Source: Triatoma infestans (lineage: Eukaryota; Arthropoda; Insecta; Hemiptera; Reduviidae). Taken from it: a DNA stretch of 64,000 bases. Location: positions 1 through 64,000 of the forward strand of contig JAAEAF010003819.1 in the NCBI GenBank assembly GCA_011037195.1, in the 5' to 3' direction. The notes under the pieces were generated by a model that was not told the DNA's origin, made no database searches, and saw only the letters and a list, made by a program, of their open reading frames with translations. The translations under genes were made by a program, and so were the position numbers. Below, piece by piece: positions 21,078-33,274 of this stretch. Within the stretch, counting starts at the first letter, position 1; every line of letters begins with the position of its first letter.

Positions 21078-22575
21078 CACACGCACACAGTATAGTTTCC
21101 ATAGACTCCATTCTTGTAAAACACGAACAGTTAAGGGAATCATCCACAGATCTTCTAGATCGCAATATGTGCCGATTCTTCGTGAAAGGACAAGCAATTC
21201 TTCAGTTAGGGAGTAAGCAATTCCGAAGCTTTGAGCTTCATGGACGGAGCATCTTTCGGCTTTGCCAGGTATGCTTAGCTCGCGTGAAGCTGGGGGAGGG
21301 GGTGCTATAACCATTCAGGATCCCAGTAGACTTCCTAGTGTTCGGTCGCGGTGAAATGAGACTCAGCCACCTCTTTTTCAATCTAATCTAATCTAGATCG
21401 CAATAGATTTGGCTTGATAACTTCTACCTATTCTCTATAACAATCAAACATATAACTTATTATTATGAGCTGTTGTTTCAAATTTTATAATTTCTTGGTG
21501 CAAAACTTATAAAAGAATTGGCATTTTCATGAATATTTAATTTGTAAATCTTTGAACCTTGTGTACAAGTAGTTCACTAGTGTTCTATAAGCTAAATTAA
21601 GAACTGCAATAAATAAAATTATAATTTTAAAATAGAAGTTCACTTTGAAAGTAAATAGCGAAATTCACAAGGAACTTTACATACTATTTTCTTATATTTT
21701 GTATTTGGTTAGCTTGCGTGTTTCTTTTTTTATTTTAAATCTGCCCGGTCTCCCCAAGTAGTGTAATAAAAAGTGAGTACATCCCTCTCACCATGTTGTC
21801 TCTGAAGTCGTGTACAATATACTTCAATGGCTAATATAAAATATATATATTTTTTCTCCCCTCCTTTGTTTTTTTTTTTTTAAAAAAAAAGAGTACTATG
21901 TTGAAGAAGGGGTTGTACTTGGAGGGGTACTAACACCCCTCTTGTTACAACTATGACAACACGATATTTTTTTTCTTTTATTTAACAATATAAAGCAGTT
22001 ATGGCAACCATTTTTATTATATAGTATATAGATTTAAAAAAAGCGAAAGAGAGAGAGAGAAATAGCAGAAGGTATTTACGAACAGCTGGAGTTATCCAAG
22101 TTTCGTCTTTATTTTTGTATTCTTTGTAAAAATCTATTTTATTGTTTATATATATATATATATATATCCTTTGTACAGAATTAAATTTTAAAACAACAGA
22201 ATTATAAATTTTAAAAGAACAGAACAGAATTATAAATTGATCAGAATTGTCATGAAATATTTGTGATGAAATTATCCAGTTCGAGACAGGAGTTATTAAG
22301 ATTGTAACGAAGATCTGATTCTGCAAAAGAAATTACACAACGACTAATCGTTTTCATGAATGGACCTTCAACGTACTTGCCCTCTTATATCAGTACTGCG
22401 AATAAGTCAGCCTTTCTACAATAACGGAAAATCATCGACAAATGTTATAGGAAAAGTTTACTCTAGTTTCTAGAATAAAGTAATCTAACTCTTGGCGCAG
22501 TAATCCATAAAGGATCAAATGCCTGTCAAAGGGTGGCTTTTATTGAAAGGCACGTGATAAGATTGCCGCGGTTCT
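20646..22575. other. Spacer with microsatellites and a GC-richer patch
   Basis: No recognised gene. It contains the CA run listed separately, a less AT-rich stretch at about 21090-21380 (minus-strand frame open 21033-21314, unrecognised) and a TA run at about 22147-22167. Confidence 0.5.
21045..21088. repeat. (CA)n microsatellite
   Basis: A CA run with a few A interruptions. Confidence 0.9.
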
Positions 22576-22579
22576 CAAC

Positions 22580-22700
22580 GTCGTCTAGTTCTGGCCTTTG
22601 CTATCAATTCCGATCTAACCGTAGCTCGCAACTTTTAGTAACTTGCTAGGTTCCATGGAAATCGAAACACGACTGCTTGTTTCAAAGAAAAAGTAATAGC
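22580..22700 (-). repeat. SINE3 relic
   Basis: On the minus strand CTAGCAAGTTACTAAAAG, GCGAGCTACGGTTAGATC and GCAAAGGCCAGAACTAGAC match the body of the relic at 3690 and the copy at 2790. No head is visible. Confidence 0.55.
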
Positions 22701-24780
22701 CATCTAGACTAGCGAGGGTGCGAATGCAATGTCAAGAACCAGATCCTGCTACTTTTGACATAATATTTCCATTCGAAGCGTTATATGCCAAACGATAAGC
22801 TGGAAGAAATGGAAATCAAAAATGGGAATTAGAAAATTTTAGCGATGGAAATATTCCGTACGATTTAATGTTTTGTCAACACAGCAGCATGTATACGTAA
22901 TCAGTTAGAAAGCACTGATACGCCAATTCAAATTAATGAATCTTACAATGGGATTTTATCCAGAGCACTAAGGACCCAACCACAATCAAAAACCTTAAAT
23001 GAAGATTTGAAGAAAACCTTGAACCTTGGATATTTGTTCTGTTATGGCATCTTCACTGCGATCACAAACTGTGTCATCTCCTTGAGATGATCAATAATTA
23101 GCTTTCTTTATACGTTTGTCCCTTATTGCAAGTAATATAAATTGTTCGCAGCTGCAACATAAAGCGGGCTTCATCTTGTACCATTTACGTTTACTTTGTT
23201 AGATTACTTCAGATTCCTAAATTTGAAACAAATAGCAAGGAAACTTTCCTCATTCCTTCCCGGATATACTAATTAAAGTAGCCATAAATCTATCTGCAAC
23301 TTTAAAAGCATAATAAATATTTTCAAGTGCTAATTAAGATAAAAGAAAAAAATTGGCGAAATTTTGAAGGGAAAATACGATAAAATTTTAATTGAAAATA
23401 GAATTTATACAGAACTTTTACAGGGAAGTAATGTGGCCAATACTTAAAATAAAGGGAATACTTCAAGTATTATAGAGAACAAATGTTACAGGGATGACAA
23501 AAGGCGAGTTAATTCATAACAAAGGTCGTTATGGAGTCAAGTTGGTGTTAAGGCCCCTCTTCACATTGGGTTTATATATATATATTGGCCGCAAACTTAT
23601 CAGGCTACTGCTATTAGATCTATTGTGGGTAACCCTCTTCTTCCGGCATAATATCACAAGAACACAAATCGTGAGAGAAGCACAGAGAATTCAATTTTTT
23701 TATTATTATTAGTATTACAAATCATAGGTAATTGAATCGCAATTTTTGATTCAATATCAATATGTCTTCTTTATTACTCATTTCTTCAATATGTTGGTAT
23801 TCTAAATATCACAAAGATCTCAAAATTCTTTTTATATCCAAACTTGCTGGAAATTTATCACCATACCATAATCTTCTAGCAGCTAAAATATCCTCAATCA
23901 TACTTCCTCCCAATCCTCGAAGGCGGCAGGGGATCATCTGGTTCACTAATAGTGTCGTAGCTGCTGGATGATCACGCTGGATTCAAGACATCTCATACCA
24001 TTTACCGCCCTTAGCCCATTTTTACTGCTGCACCATTATGTACAGCTGGAAATGAGACCAGAACGTTGTCATGTTATAAAACAGTCTATTGATCAGTAAT
24101 GTTAGAAGACTATTTATAAGTAAATAGTTAAAAATGTTTGCCGAGACAGTTTTTTAAGTAAAGTGTAAAAATTTCAGTGCAGCTTATGTAGAAATTTTCT
24201 AAGTTTCTGCGGCTGGGATAGAAGAACTGGTCCAGGAATGTAGAATTCTGGAGACAGAATTGTTTTGTTCAATATAAATACAATGTTTTGAGGATTATTA
24301 TGAGTGATTTCAATATAGGGAATGCTCACAAATATCAGCAGGATAGAGTGTGCACAACATACGTCGATTCAATGTTATTATCTTGGGACATTCTGCCAAA
24401 AGGGGATAAATTAGTAAGGTAAATTCATAACTGATTTCAAATTTTCTATATTAAAGTTTTTATTACAAATAAATTTTATTATTAATTACATTAAGGGTAC
24501 AAATTAATCTGATAAATTAACTAATTCCCCAATAACACTGTATCTCCTCAGTAGCGAGAAGAATGTGCTAAAGAAGATCTCTGCCAGGTGAAACATTGTT
24601 TCACCTTCGGGAAGTATTCGGGACAGGGACGCCGGCACCACGAACCATGGATTGAAAATATCTCTTGCCTCAATCCAGACATCAAGTACATTAACCCCCG
24701 CTTGAGGGAACCCGAAATCTAAAATTAGGATAAGAACTATTACAAATAAAAATGATTTCTGGAAAACGCAAGTTATCATT
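22701..24780. other. Spacer, nothing recognised
   Basis: AT-rich unique sequence. Short open frames occur (for example 23494-23712, 23762-23971, 24504-24779 minus), but none shows a recognisable domain or coding signature. Confidence 0.45.
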
Positions 24781-24784
24781 TGAT

Positions 24785-24875
24785 AAAAAATTCAAGTTTC
24801 AAGAAAATGTGTCCGAAATATTATAATTACAATAATTGGAAGTCGTGTGAGTACTTCCTACCAGATTTTTTTTAA
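24785..24875 (+). repeat. Family H terminal relic
   Basis: TTCAAGTTTCAAGAAAATG, then GGAAGTCGTGTGAGTACTTC and CTACCAGATTTTTTTT, matches the TCTGG end of family H in plus orientation with mutations. Confidence 0.5.
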
Positions 24876-25267
24876 AAACTAAGATCTAGATGAATGAAAC
24901 TTCTTAATCTATAAACGAATTTACTTTAATAATTTATTTAAATGTAAATTTTATTTCATGAATAATTAAAAATATTGATAACATTACGCGACGGCATACT
25001 ATTTAACCAGATGAGAATTTTCAATAATAAACTGGTTATTGAAAGTAAATAAGATTACATTCATGATTGGCCTTTAAATTTATAAGCCAATTGTTCAATT
25101 AAAAATTTATTTACCTAACTTTTTTAAAACATAAGGGGTAAACAAAGTGAGAGATACTTGAAGGAAAATAAACACAGATGTTAAAACACTTGATTAAATT
25201 TACTAAATTGTTTTATTATAGCATTTATTGCAATATAAATTTTTGATAAATATAATTCAAATAATAT

Positions 25268-25500
25268 ATAGGGAAGGGAGTAGCTAAGTGGTTAGCGTAC
25301 TGGACTCCCACGCGGAGGACCCGGGCTCGAGCCCACACCTTAGATTTTTTCTTCCTAGGAGCCTCTACAGCTCACTGTCCGGTGATGGATAGTGTTGCCT
25401 GTAACGAGAAAACATTATCCGAAGGCCGCAGTACACTGAAAAGGCTCCGGGCGCCAATCACCATAGATGTTGACGCGCCTTAAATTAAATAAAATAATAA
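25268..25500 (+). mobile_element. SINE1 copy
   Basis: The head is GTAGCTAAGTGGTTAGCG with anticodon-loop CTCCCAC (CCC, Gly-like) and B box CCCGGGCTCGAGCC. The body is TTCCTAGGAGCC, CAGCTCACTGTCCGG and AAAGGCTCCGGGCGCC; the tail is CATAGATGTTGACGCGCC, then A/T-rich DNA and AAT units. A second tail-like piece (GACCATCGAAGTCGATGCGCC split at 25522-25543) follows closely, suggesting a tandem fragment. Confidence 0.9.
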
Positions 25501-26129
25501 TAATAATATACGCTAATGAATGACCATCGAAGTCGATGCGCCAAGAAAAAAAAATAATAATAGTAATATACCCACGTAGATTTAATTAATTACTAGCTCT
25601 GCTTAGCGATAATCTAATGTTCACCACATTCCATCCATGTGCGACAGTGCATATTCTCTTCTGAGTTATATTCAATCCCGATATATAGACACGTAATGCC
25701 GCTGGCTATCTAAGTACCTCATCTATGATCTCTGCTAAGACAGAGACATCTATGATCTCTCTCGTGTGTACAAGTATGTTGTATGTAATGTATATGGGTG
25801 TACGGTATATATATGAGCGGTGTTTATTGTTCCTCTATGCTGCGAGATTCCCATAGGGACGTTGAGATCCCTGAAGATTTAGCCACCCCGCTTTACTACC
25901 CTTTGTGCTTCCTTTCCATCACATTCAACAGTGTTCATTTTGTTATCCCCACCCAGCATTTACATCATATGCAATGAATGTTATTACTTCATATACAGTT
26001 ATTTTAAGGTCGTCGAACCTTATTTAAAAAGGGCAAAAGCAGATAAAATAAAAAATCAATTCGGTAAATATAATCTATTAGGTTTTTTACAAAAAACAGA
26101 GTTTTTTTTTTTTTATTTCTGATCGAACT
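25501..26129. other. Spacer
   Basis: No gene. CATCTATGATCTCT occurs twice (about 25717 and 25748). Confidence 0.5.
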
Positions 26130-26510
26130 CAAGGCCCCTCTAGTGGCGGGCAACCCGGACATTTGTCCGGGGCGTCAGTTTGGCAGTAAGTGTCAGAAAA
26201 ATATAAATGTGTTAAGTACTCAATTAATAGAAAATTTCACATATCGATTTTTTCGTTCGCTAAAAATTTACAGTGCGTAGCTACACTATTATTGAAAAAT
26301 TAAGCAGAATTTGTAAAGGACGATGCTTGAACTTCGTAAACATGCATATACGTACTTCTCTGAACAGAATAGCCTAGCACGTGACCATTTGCTGCTTCGG
26401 CTTGTGTTCGAACATGCATAGGCTTGCTTAAAAAAATATATATATATTCTTAAGGGGCGGCAATTTGTCTTTTTGTCCGGGACGCTAAAGCGGACGCTGC
26501 GGGGGGTCCC
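26130..26510. repeat. Possible decayed DNA-transposon remnant
   Basis: GC-rich ends around AT-rich DNA: left GGCGGGCAACCCGGACATTT, then GTCCGGGGCGTC; right GGGGCGGCAATTTG, then TTGTCCGGGACGC and GCGGGGGGTCCC. The ends have similar motifs but no clean terminal inverted repeat can be drawn. A hAT-type origin is possible but unproven. Confidence 0.3.
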
Positions 26511-27185
26511 ACACGAATTATAACAATATATTCTACTCCAAGTTTATCAGCCAAAATCTACTTCCTTAGCTGTTATTATTGTACTGAAATTTAAATGCCT
26601 TTGCCTCCTCTTATGGAATGAATCATACAGCTCCATTTTTGGTTCCATATATAGTCATTTCGACTGATCTACACGCTGTGATGCATTATAGTGATGCTGC
26701 ATAACTATTTCTTTATTTAGATTTTACTCATCAGCTACAGTGATGTTCTTCCCTTTCCGGAAAACGTTTCCTTTTACAAGGATATCGCACTGCCACGATA
26801 GAAACAGTAATTACTTCAATTATACACATGTGTCAACAACACTGAGCTTAAAAAGCAAGAGATATGTAGACGAAACTATTTTGTTAACACGTTGTCTGTC
26901 ACGAAACACTCTGGTAAAGGATGAACCATGTTGAAGGAGACATAACGGACTACTCTAATGTTTATAATAAAAATTAAAAACAACTTGAAAGATTTAGAAC
27001 AAATCTTCTAAAGCATAGTAATCTTTTTTAGCCACAACTTATCGCATTAGTATTTAGTGCAACAAAAAAAAAAACAAATAGAAATAATACTTCTTTATAT
27101 TTACTTTCTAACTTATTGATTTAAACAATATATTAAACATAAATACAAAAGTTACACAAATTTCAAATCATTAAAACGTTACACA
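26511..27185. other. AT-rich spacer
   Basis: No gene or recognised repeat. Confidence 0.5.
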
Positions 27186-27189
27186 AAAG

Positions 27190-28130
27190 AAAAAAAATCT
27201 GGTGTGAAACACTCACACAACCTTCTCTTACTCTAGTTCTCAAAATTATAACAAACAAATTTTATAGTTTTTGCACCAAATTTATTGAAATTTGTCGAAA
27301 ACTGTAAAAACTATTCATTTCCTTCAAACTCGGAATTTTGGCCATCTATTCATTTCTAATTAATTTCATTCGGATGATAGAGTCGTATAATCAAGTATGA
27401 TACTACTTTAGAGGAAGCTGTAACCCTACCCCCTCTCCTAAAAGTGCCTTTAAATGAATTTTTCGAGAGAAATGTTTTATATAAAAGTTGTAGATCTTTG
27501 TATGTTTAGTTTGATATGTGTAGTTTCAAGAAATCGCGAAAAGTGAAAAAATTATTTAGTAAAGTGTTAAAAGAAAAGCACTTCCGGTTATCCGATTTTC
27601 CTCAAATTCGGAATTTCACAAAAATTTAATTCTAATTAACATTATTTAGATGGCAGAATTGTCTAATAAACTGAAATAGAACTTTAGATAAAAACCTAAT
27701 CCCACCCCTCCCCCAAAAAGTGCCCTTAAATGAATTTTCCCAGAGAAATGTTTTAAATAAAAGTTGTAGCCCTTTGTATATGTAAATGATTTGGAAAGTT
27801 TGAAGAAAATCGTTGGAGCCATTTTTGAGAAAAACACAAAAAAGTAAAAAAACCAACTAGTAAAGTGGTACTTCCGGTTGAGGAATTTTGACAGATAACG
27901 CACAGTCAGATCGCATGGTGATACCTAAACGGAATATCAAGTATCAGCTTTCTACGGTTTTTCGTTTTTGACTTATGCTGTTCACATACACACACACACA
28001 CACACAGACCATTTGCTAAAAACCACTTTTTTGGACTCAGGGGACGTCAAAACGGATATTTCCGGTGAAAACTCAATATCGAAAATTTGACACGATTACA
28101 ATACTTCCTCTTACTAGGAGTGAGAGAAAG
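27190..28130 (-). repeat. Family H repeat, complete copy
   Basis: It starts TCTGGTGTGAAACACTCACA and CAACCTTCTCTTACTC. Three units follow (TTTCCTTCAAACTCGG near 27320, CACTTCCGGTTATCC at 27579, CACTTCCGG at about 27867). Then come AACGGAATATCAAG, CGGTTTTTCGTTTTTGAC, a CA run, CCATTTGCTAAAAACCAC, GGACTCAGGGGACG and CGATTACAATACTTCC, and the terminal hairpin TCCTCTTACT-AGG-AGTGAGAGAAAGTA. It is about 940 bp and has no protein. With 5262-6290 it defines the family's full structure. Confidence 0.85.
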
Positions 28131-28404
28131 TAAAAACTGAACAAGTTTGCCTTACATTGCATAGAGTATAGAGTTTAATTGATACTTCTTCGATAAGTTC
28201 TTCGATAATTATAAGTTCTTCGAATTTATAATTTTTAGTTCCAGTTATTGCTAAAAAATGTTTAGTAATCTTCAATATTTTTTCAAGGAGCCTTCCCAGC
28301 CTCAAGAATATTCTCTTAAAATCGCTTTCCACGGAAAAAAATTGAAAAACAATGACAATATGTATATGTAGTTAATATCCGAAGTTTAAAGAGAACAAAA
28401 TCCT

Positions 28405-28870
28405 CGTAGAGAACAAAATTGTTGTAGGGGATTATTGCACTGCGACCTGAAAGATCTATTGGGAGTCTTCTCAGTGCACTGCCGGCCTCTAAGCAGTGTT
28501 CTCTAGCTACAGACAACACTGCTCATCACTGTACAGTGAGTTGTAGAGGCTCCTAGGAAAAGAAAATCTAAGGGCAGCATGCTGGATTCGAACCCGGAAC
28601 CTCCGCCTTGCTAGTCCAGCGCGCTACCACTGAGCTAATCCCTTCCTTCTCCCTTGGCTTACGCCAATTAACTCGACCCTAGTTTGTGTACTGTGTTTGT
28701 CCTTGTCTGTAAAGTGTAAAGTATGTTTAGTTTAAGTGTATTGTGTACTGTTCTAAACAGAAGTGTATGGAGTACTGAGCTGTGGAAACCCGTGGGGATG
28801 CCTACTCCCCAAGTAACAGCATGCAACAGATACCTCATGGAGAAACTCGCAATGGACACACACCTCGAAA
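28405..28870 (-). mobile_element. Composite: leader segment plus SINE1
   Basis: On the minus strand the leader (GCTGTTACTTGGGGAGTAG; CAGCTCAGTACTCCATACAC; AAGGACAAACACAG) is followed by a full SINE1: TTAGCTCAGTGGTAGCGCGC, anticodon-loop CTAGCAA (AGC, Ala-like), B box GGGTTCGAATCC, TTTCCTAGGAGCCTCTAC, GCCGGCAGTGCACTGAG. The tail reads AATAGATCTTTCAGGTCGC, then GTGCAATAATCCCC. It is the better preserved of the two composites (the other is at 10700). Confidence 0.85.
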
Positions 28871-29469
28871 AGAAAACTGAAATAAATTCGTACTTTCGTA
28901 TTTTCTTCATAATTCTATTTAATATAATATATAGATGATAGAATCGTATAAATAAATTGAAGTGGCCCTTTAAAAGAGAGCATATCCACCCACTCCTCCG
29001 AAACCCTTAAATGAATTTACACAGAAAACTAATTCAAACAAAAGTGATGTCTCTGTACGAGTATGTATGGTTAGAATACCGAGTTTAATGAAACCTGTTG
29101 GTGTCTTTTATGGAGTAAGTTACAAAAAAGTGGAGAAAAAACTGTTCAGTAATGTTGCACTTTGAGTTAACCAATCTTCTTCAAACTCAGAAATTTGGCA
29201 TCAAATTTCATTATAATTAATATTATATACATAACAGAAGGATATAATAAACTATTATTACACTTTAGAGGAAAACATAACCCACGCCCACTCCCTTAGT
29301 ACACTTCTTAAATGCGCTTTTCCGGAAAAACGTTACAAATAAAGTTGTAGCATTATGCAAGTGTAATTAATGTTCCAAGTTAAAAAAAAATTCTGGTGTG
29401 AAACACTCACACGACTCTCTCTTACTGCGAAATGCCAATTTTGTTCACACTTACAGAGAGATACACTTT

Positions 29470-31727
29470 ATTTTTAAAAAACTAAGTGGGGCTGCTCAAC
29501 TAGGTTGAGTTGCAGAGAACACAGCGTACCAATCAATCATATATCATAAAAATCAATCATATAAAAATAAAGTAAACCAGATAAAAAACACACACACACA
29601 TACACATTATGAGATTAAAAAGAACAAAACACTTAACTCAACTTAAGCCTAATAAAAGATCATTTCTCATTGTTAGTAAACATGGTTATTTATAATCGCT
29701 AGTGAGTCTATAAGAATGAGCTCACTAAGCGACGTCAGTTTGCTCTGGTCGATACCGACCGTGTCGAAAAACTTTGCCGTTCTGTTCGGTACGGTTCCTC
29801 TCGAACCAAACCAGAGTCCCCGGACCTGGAACTCTCTATCTCCGAAGTGCGCTCTGGTAGTAGGCGATGCACTTCTAATAGATACGGCGCTTCTCCATAT
29901 CGATTTTCTCCGCCTGATCAGGATTGCTAGACTCATATCTAATCGTGGGATCCAGGATATATGCCAATTTGCTGCCTGGATGAAAGCCAGGATATTTGCA
30001 TATCGGGTCGACCCCGCGTCATCAACAACAAGCACCTCCTCGTAGCACACAAAATTCTTTGTACCTTCGAGTAGCTCCATAATGGTGTGCTTGACACGGT
30101 GGTGCCGGCGAGTGACAAGGAGCATGTTGTGTGGACAATTACCAAGCACGTGGGCTGGTGTTTCATTATCCCTGCCACATCGGCGGCAGAGGGGTCCAAC
30201 ATCTCCTGACATCTGTGCGGCTACCGCTGGTACTCCACGAAGAGGAGCATAATTGTTACTTAATTTAAGGGAGTTAGTCCACTCGGAGCCCGACAGCAGC
30301 TGCTTATTGCAGACGAATTGATTACTTTTAGGGTTATCCCTAAAGTGGCATACCCCATCACCCTGCCACTTACATGCAGCCCACAATTCGAAAGCTCTCT
30401 CTCAGACCTTGGCGAATTCTTTTGATGGACACTAGTTCCTGGGGACTTATTACATCTAATTCAAGCCTAGCCGCGCACAGACTTGATTCACCCTCATAGT
30501 CAAATATTCGTTGAAAAAGAGGATCCTGCACTCTTGACAATTTCTGGGCAATTGACCAGTGCTGCAGAGGCGCCTCCCACTTACACCTGAGCAGGCCAAG
30601 TCCGCGATAACGTCGAGGGACGTATAGCATACCGCTATTCATGTCAGCGGGCAAACTAAGCATGGCCTTCACGTACCGCCTTATGGTGACGTCTATACCG
30701 TCCAAGAGTGCAGGGCAAAGCTTAGTGAGAGGTGATGATTGAAGAGGATAAGGCAGTGCAGGGAACAGGTACTGGTTGAGGATATTTAGCTTTTGATCGG
30801 GTTTTAACAAATTGGATGCTATAAGCTTGGCTAAATTAACGTTTAATTTTTCCACCGATTCCTCGTTCCGACTCCTTTTCCACCGCAAGTTCGTCTGAAA
30901 AGGAGCATCCTAAATAGTTTATAATTTCTTCTTCCCCCAATGAGCTAATCTCATCCCCATTATCAAGTGTGAGCTTAGTCCAAGAGAGTACTCCCTTCCT
31001 GATTATCACTGCTGTACTCTTAGCTGGATTCAATGACAAACCTATCTCTCTGAGCAGAAGCTGGATTAAGTTAATTATACGCTCAGCCGCTTCTACGCTA
31101 CAGGCTGTAACTGCCTGATCGTCCGCGAATCCGGTAAGGATGATACCAGTCTCCCCTTCATAAAGCTTATACCCCATCGTATTTGCCAAGAGGATATCAC
31201 AGACTTCATAATATATGTGATCTATGGCAATATTAAATAGTGTAGGAGATAAGGGTCCGCCTTGTGGAACTCCTCGCCATATAGGGATTTCACCCGTCTT
31301 CTTCGCTCCAAGGCTTATATGTGTAGAGTTGTTGATAAGAAGGGCCGAAATTAAATATAGAAGGTTCGAAGAGACGCCTTTCGCCTTCAGTGACTTCATT
31401 ACATGCGCGTGTCCTATATTGTCAAAAGCGCCGATCACATCCAGAAGTGCAATGACAGTTGTCTTTCTCTTCTTTTTGGCATCCCTGAGGACAGCGTCCA
31501 GTAACCTCGTGTTACATGGCAACCTGGCATTCCCCTCTGACAAACCCGCGCTGGAATCCCACTTGCTTCCTTAATTCTTGGTCTAAAACATTCTCAATGA
31601 TGCGCCGGACCACAGGATAGACCGTAACAGGCCTCCATGATGACATTTTTGCTTTTGGCCCTTTCCCTTTATACAGCAAAATAGTTCTCCCCTTCCTTAG
31701 AACTTCTCCCCTTCTTACTAATGTATA
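29470..31727 (-). mobile_element. R2-like LINE, 5'-truncated
   Basis: On the minus strand it carries reverse transcriptase, a CCHC motif and a restriction-like endonuclease in the order typical of R2/R4-type LINEs. The 5' end is cut within the RT region at about 31727. The 3' UTR (29470-29680) contains ACTCAACTTAAGCC and a CA run. It lies inside a family H repeat and not in 28S rDNA. No clear target-site duplication is visible. Confidence 0.85.
29676..31725 (-). pseudogene. R2-like LINE polyprotein: RT, CCHC, restriction-like endonuclease
   Basis: In life this protein nicks the target and reverse-transcribes the element RNA. Four segments are seen. (1) About 31550-31700: GRTILLYKGKGPKAKMSSWR and VTVYPVVRRIIENVLDQELR, the start of RT. 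(2) 30836-31543: ALLDVIGAFDN (about 32-42), GVPQGGPLSPTLFN (91-104) and FADD (139-142). (3) 30370-30888: TIRRYVKAMLSLPADM and YRGLGLLRCK, the thumb-like part. (4) 29673-30386: CRRCGRDNETPAHVLGNC (C-x2-C-x8-H-x4-C), then GLWFGSRGTVPN. Endonuclease residues LDPTIRYE and EKRRIY appear in another frame near 29880-29970, with an internal TAG. Frameshifts separate the segments, so the copy is dead. Confidence 0.85.
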
Positions 31728-32830
31728 AAACGGTCGGCATTTTTATGGAGAAAATCACAAAAAACTTAAAAAAAACCTATGCAGTAGAGTCGCACTCCGC
31801 TCAACCAGATTTTCTTTAAACTGGGAATTTTGGCAACTTATATAATTCTAATTAATATTATTTAGTTGACAGAATTGTATAGCACATTGTTGAACTGAAA
31901 TAGCACATTAGAGAAGAACATCACAAGAAAATCGTCGGAGCCGTTTTAATAGCAGAATACTAAGCGCAATTTCAGTAAAGCGCACTTTCGAGCATACGAT
32001 TTTCTTCAAATTTGGGATTTCGACGAAATATTTAATTCCAATTATTATTATTATTCAGATGATAGAATAGCATAATAAACTGAAATAACACTTTAGAAAA
32101 AACCGTAACTCCCACCCCTCCCCAAAAGTGAATGAATCTTGAATGAATTTTCCCCAGAGAAATGTTTCTAATAAAAGTGTATATCATCTCTTTGTATCTG
32201 TAGTGATTTAACAAGTTTTAAGAAAATTGTTGGAGCCGTTTTTGAGAAAATCACAAAAAACTATAAAAATAAATACATTCAGTAAAGTGGCACTTCCGAT
32301 TGATAGATTTCGCCCGAAATCTTCATGTCTGATGCGGTGGTTTCTTGCAACTTCTCATTTTTGAAATATTCTTTTTACGCCAATCCACATACACACACAC
32401 ACATACCGACCATTCTCTAAAAACCATTTTTTTGGACTATGGTGACCTCAAAACTTGTATTCCCTGTAAAAACTGAATTTAGAAAATCTGGCACGATCGC
32501 ATTACTTCCTCTTATTATTATTATAGTAAGAGGAAGTAAAAATCGCTACCATTTGCTCGAAAATCGCAAAAAAAAAACCTGAAAATTTATTCAGAAAGCG
32601 AAACCGTTCGGTTTACAGATTTTGATCTAAGCCTTATTGTCGTATCCTAAATATCTAATTTGAACTTTCTTCAGCTGTTTTCCCTTGTTGTTGTGTATCA
32701 CAAAACACACATACATACATATATATACTCTCACACACACAGGTGAGCGGAACTCAAGACGCATATTTTCCGGTAAAAACTCGATTTGGAAAATATGACA
32801 CGATCATAATACCCGCATTAAGATAAAGTA

Positions 32831-33242
32831 AATAAAAAAAAATGATGAAAATTGTATTATTTCACATTTTAAACTCATTTCCCCTTCTCCCAAAGATCAC
32901 TACTCTTTTTTGGATAAGGAAGCGTCTATAGTATAACAATAAATATATTTTAAAATAGACGGGAAAATATTAAATGCGAAAAAAATAATCAAAGAAGAAG
33001 TATGGGGTAGGTAAACGATCTATTGGATATCAATATGAAATGGAAAGAAAATAGAGCCAATCAAAGATAGATTTGAGAACCATTTTGTTTAAAGAAATCG
33101 GTCCCTATTATTAAGAGAAAGTATGTATGTGTGGATGATTTGAGTGTGTAAGTAAGTTTTAAAAAGTATACCTATCAAGTACCATATGGTACCAGGAATG
33201 GTAGAGATGGAAAGAAGTGGCCAACAGCTAAAATATGATTAA

Positions 33243-33274
<32 letters not shown>

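Larger units (their letters stand above)
29392..32538 (-). repeat. Family H inner copy carrying an R2-like LINE
   Basis: It starts TCTGGTGTGAAACACTCACA and CGACTCTCTCTTACTGCG. It is interrupted at about 29470, resumes at about 31728 with AACGGTCGGCATTTTTATGG, and ends with GCATTACTTCCTCTTATTAT, then TAGTAAGAGGAAGTA. Without the LINE it is about 890 bp. Because it sits inside another family H copy, its outer limits are visible on both sides. Confidence 0.8.
28915..32830 (-). repeat. Family H outer copy, split by a second family H copy
   Basis: Units of a minus-orientation copy run 28915-29391 (GATGATAGAATCGTATAAAT; CTTAAATGCGCTTTTCC; GTGTAATTAATGTTCC) and break off in an A-run. The matching continuation starts at about 32539 (TCGCTACCATTTGCTCG, AACTTTCTTCAGCTG, CTCTCACACACACAGG, AACTCGATTTGG) and ends near 32830. 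The interval is filled by an inner family H copy, itself split by an R2-like LINE, so three insertion layers can be read. Confidence 0.75.

Noticed and set aside
29716..30045. Plus-strand frame of 109 aa
   Set aside because: Antisense to the R2-like LINE endonuclease region; no independent coding signal.
29470..31727. R2 element marking a ribosomal DNA locus
   Set aside because: No 28S sequence flanks it; both sides are family H repeat.
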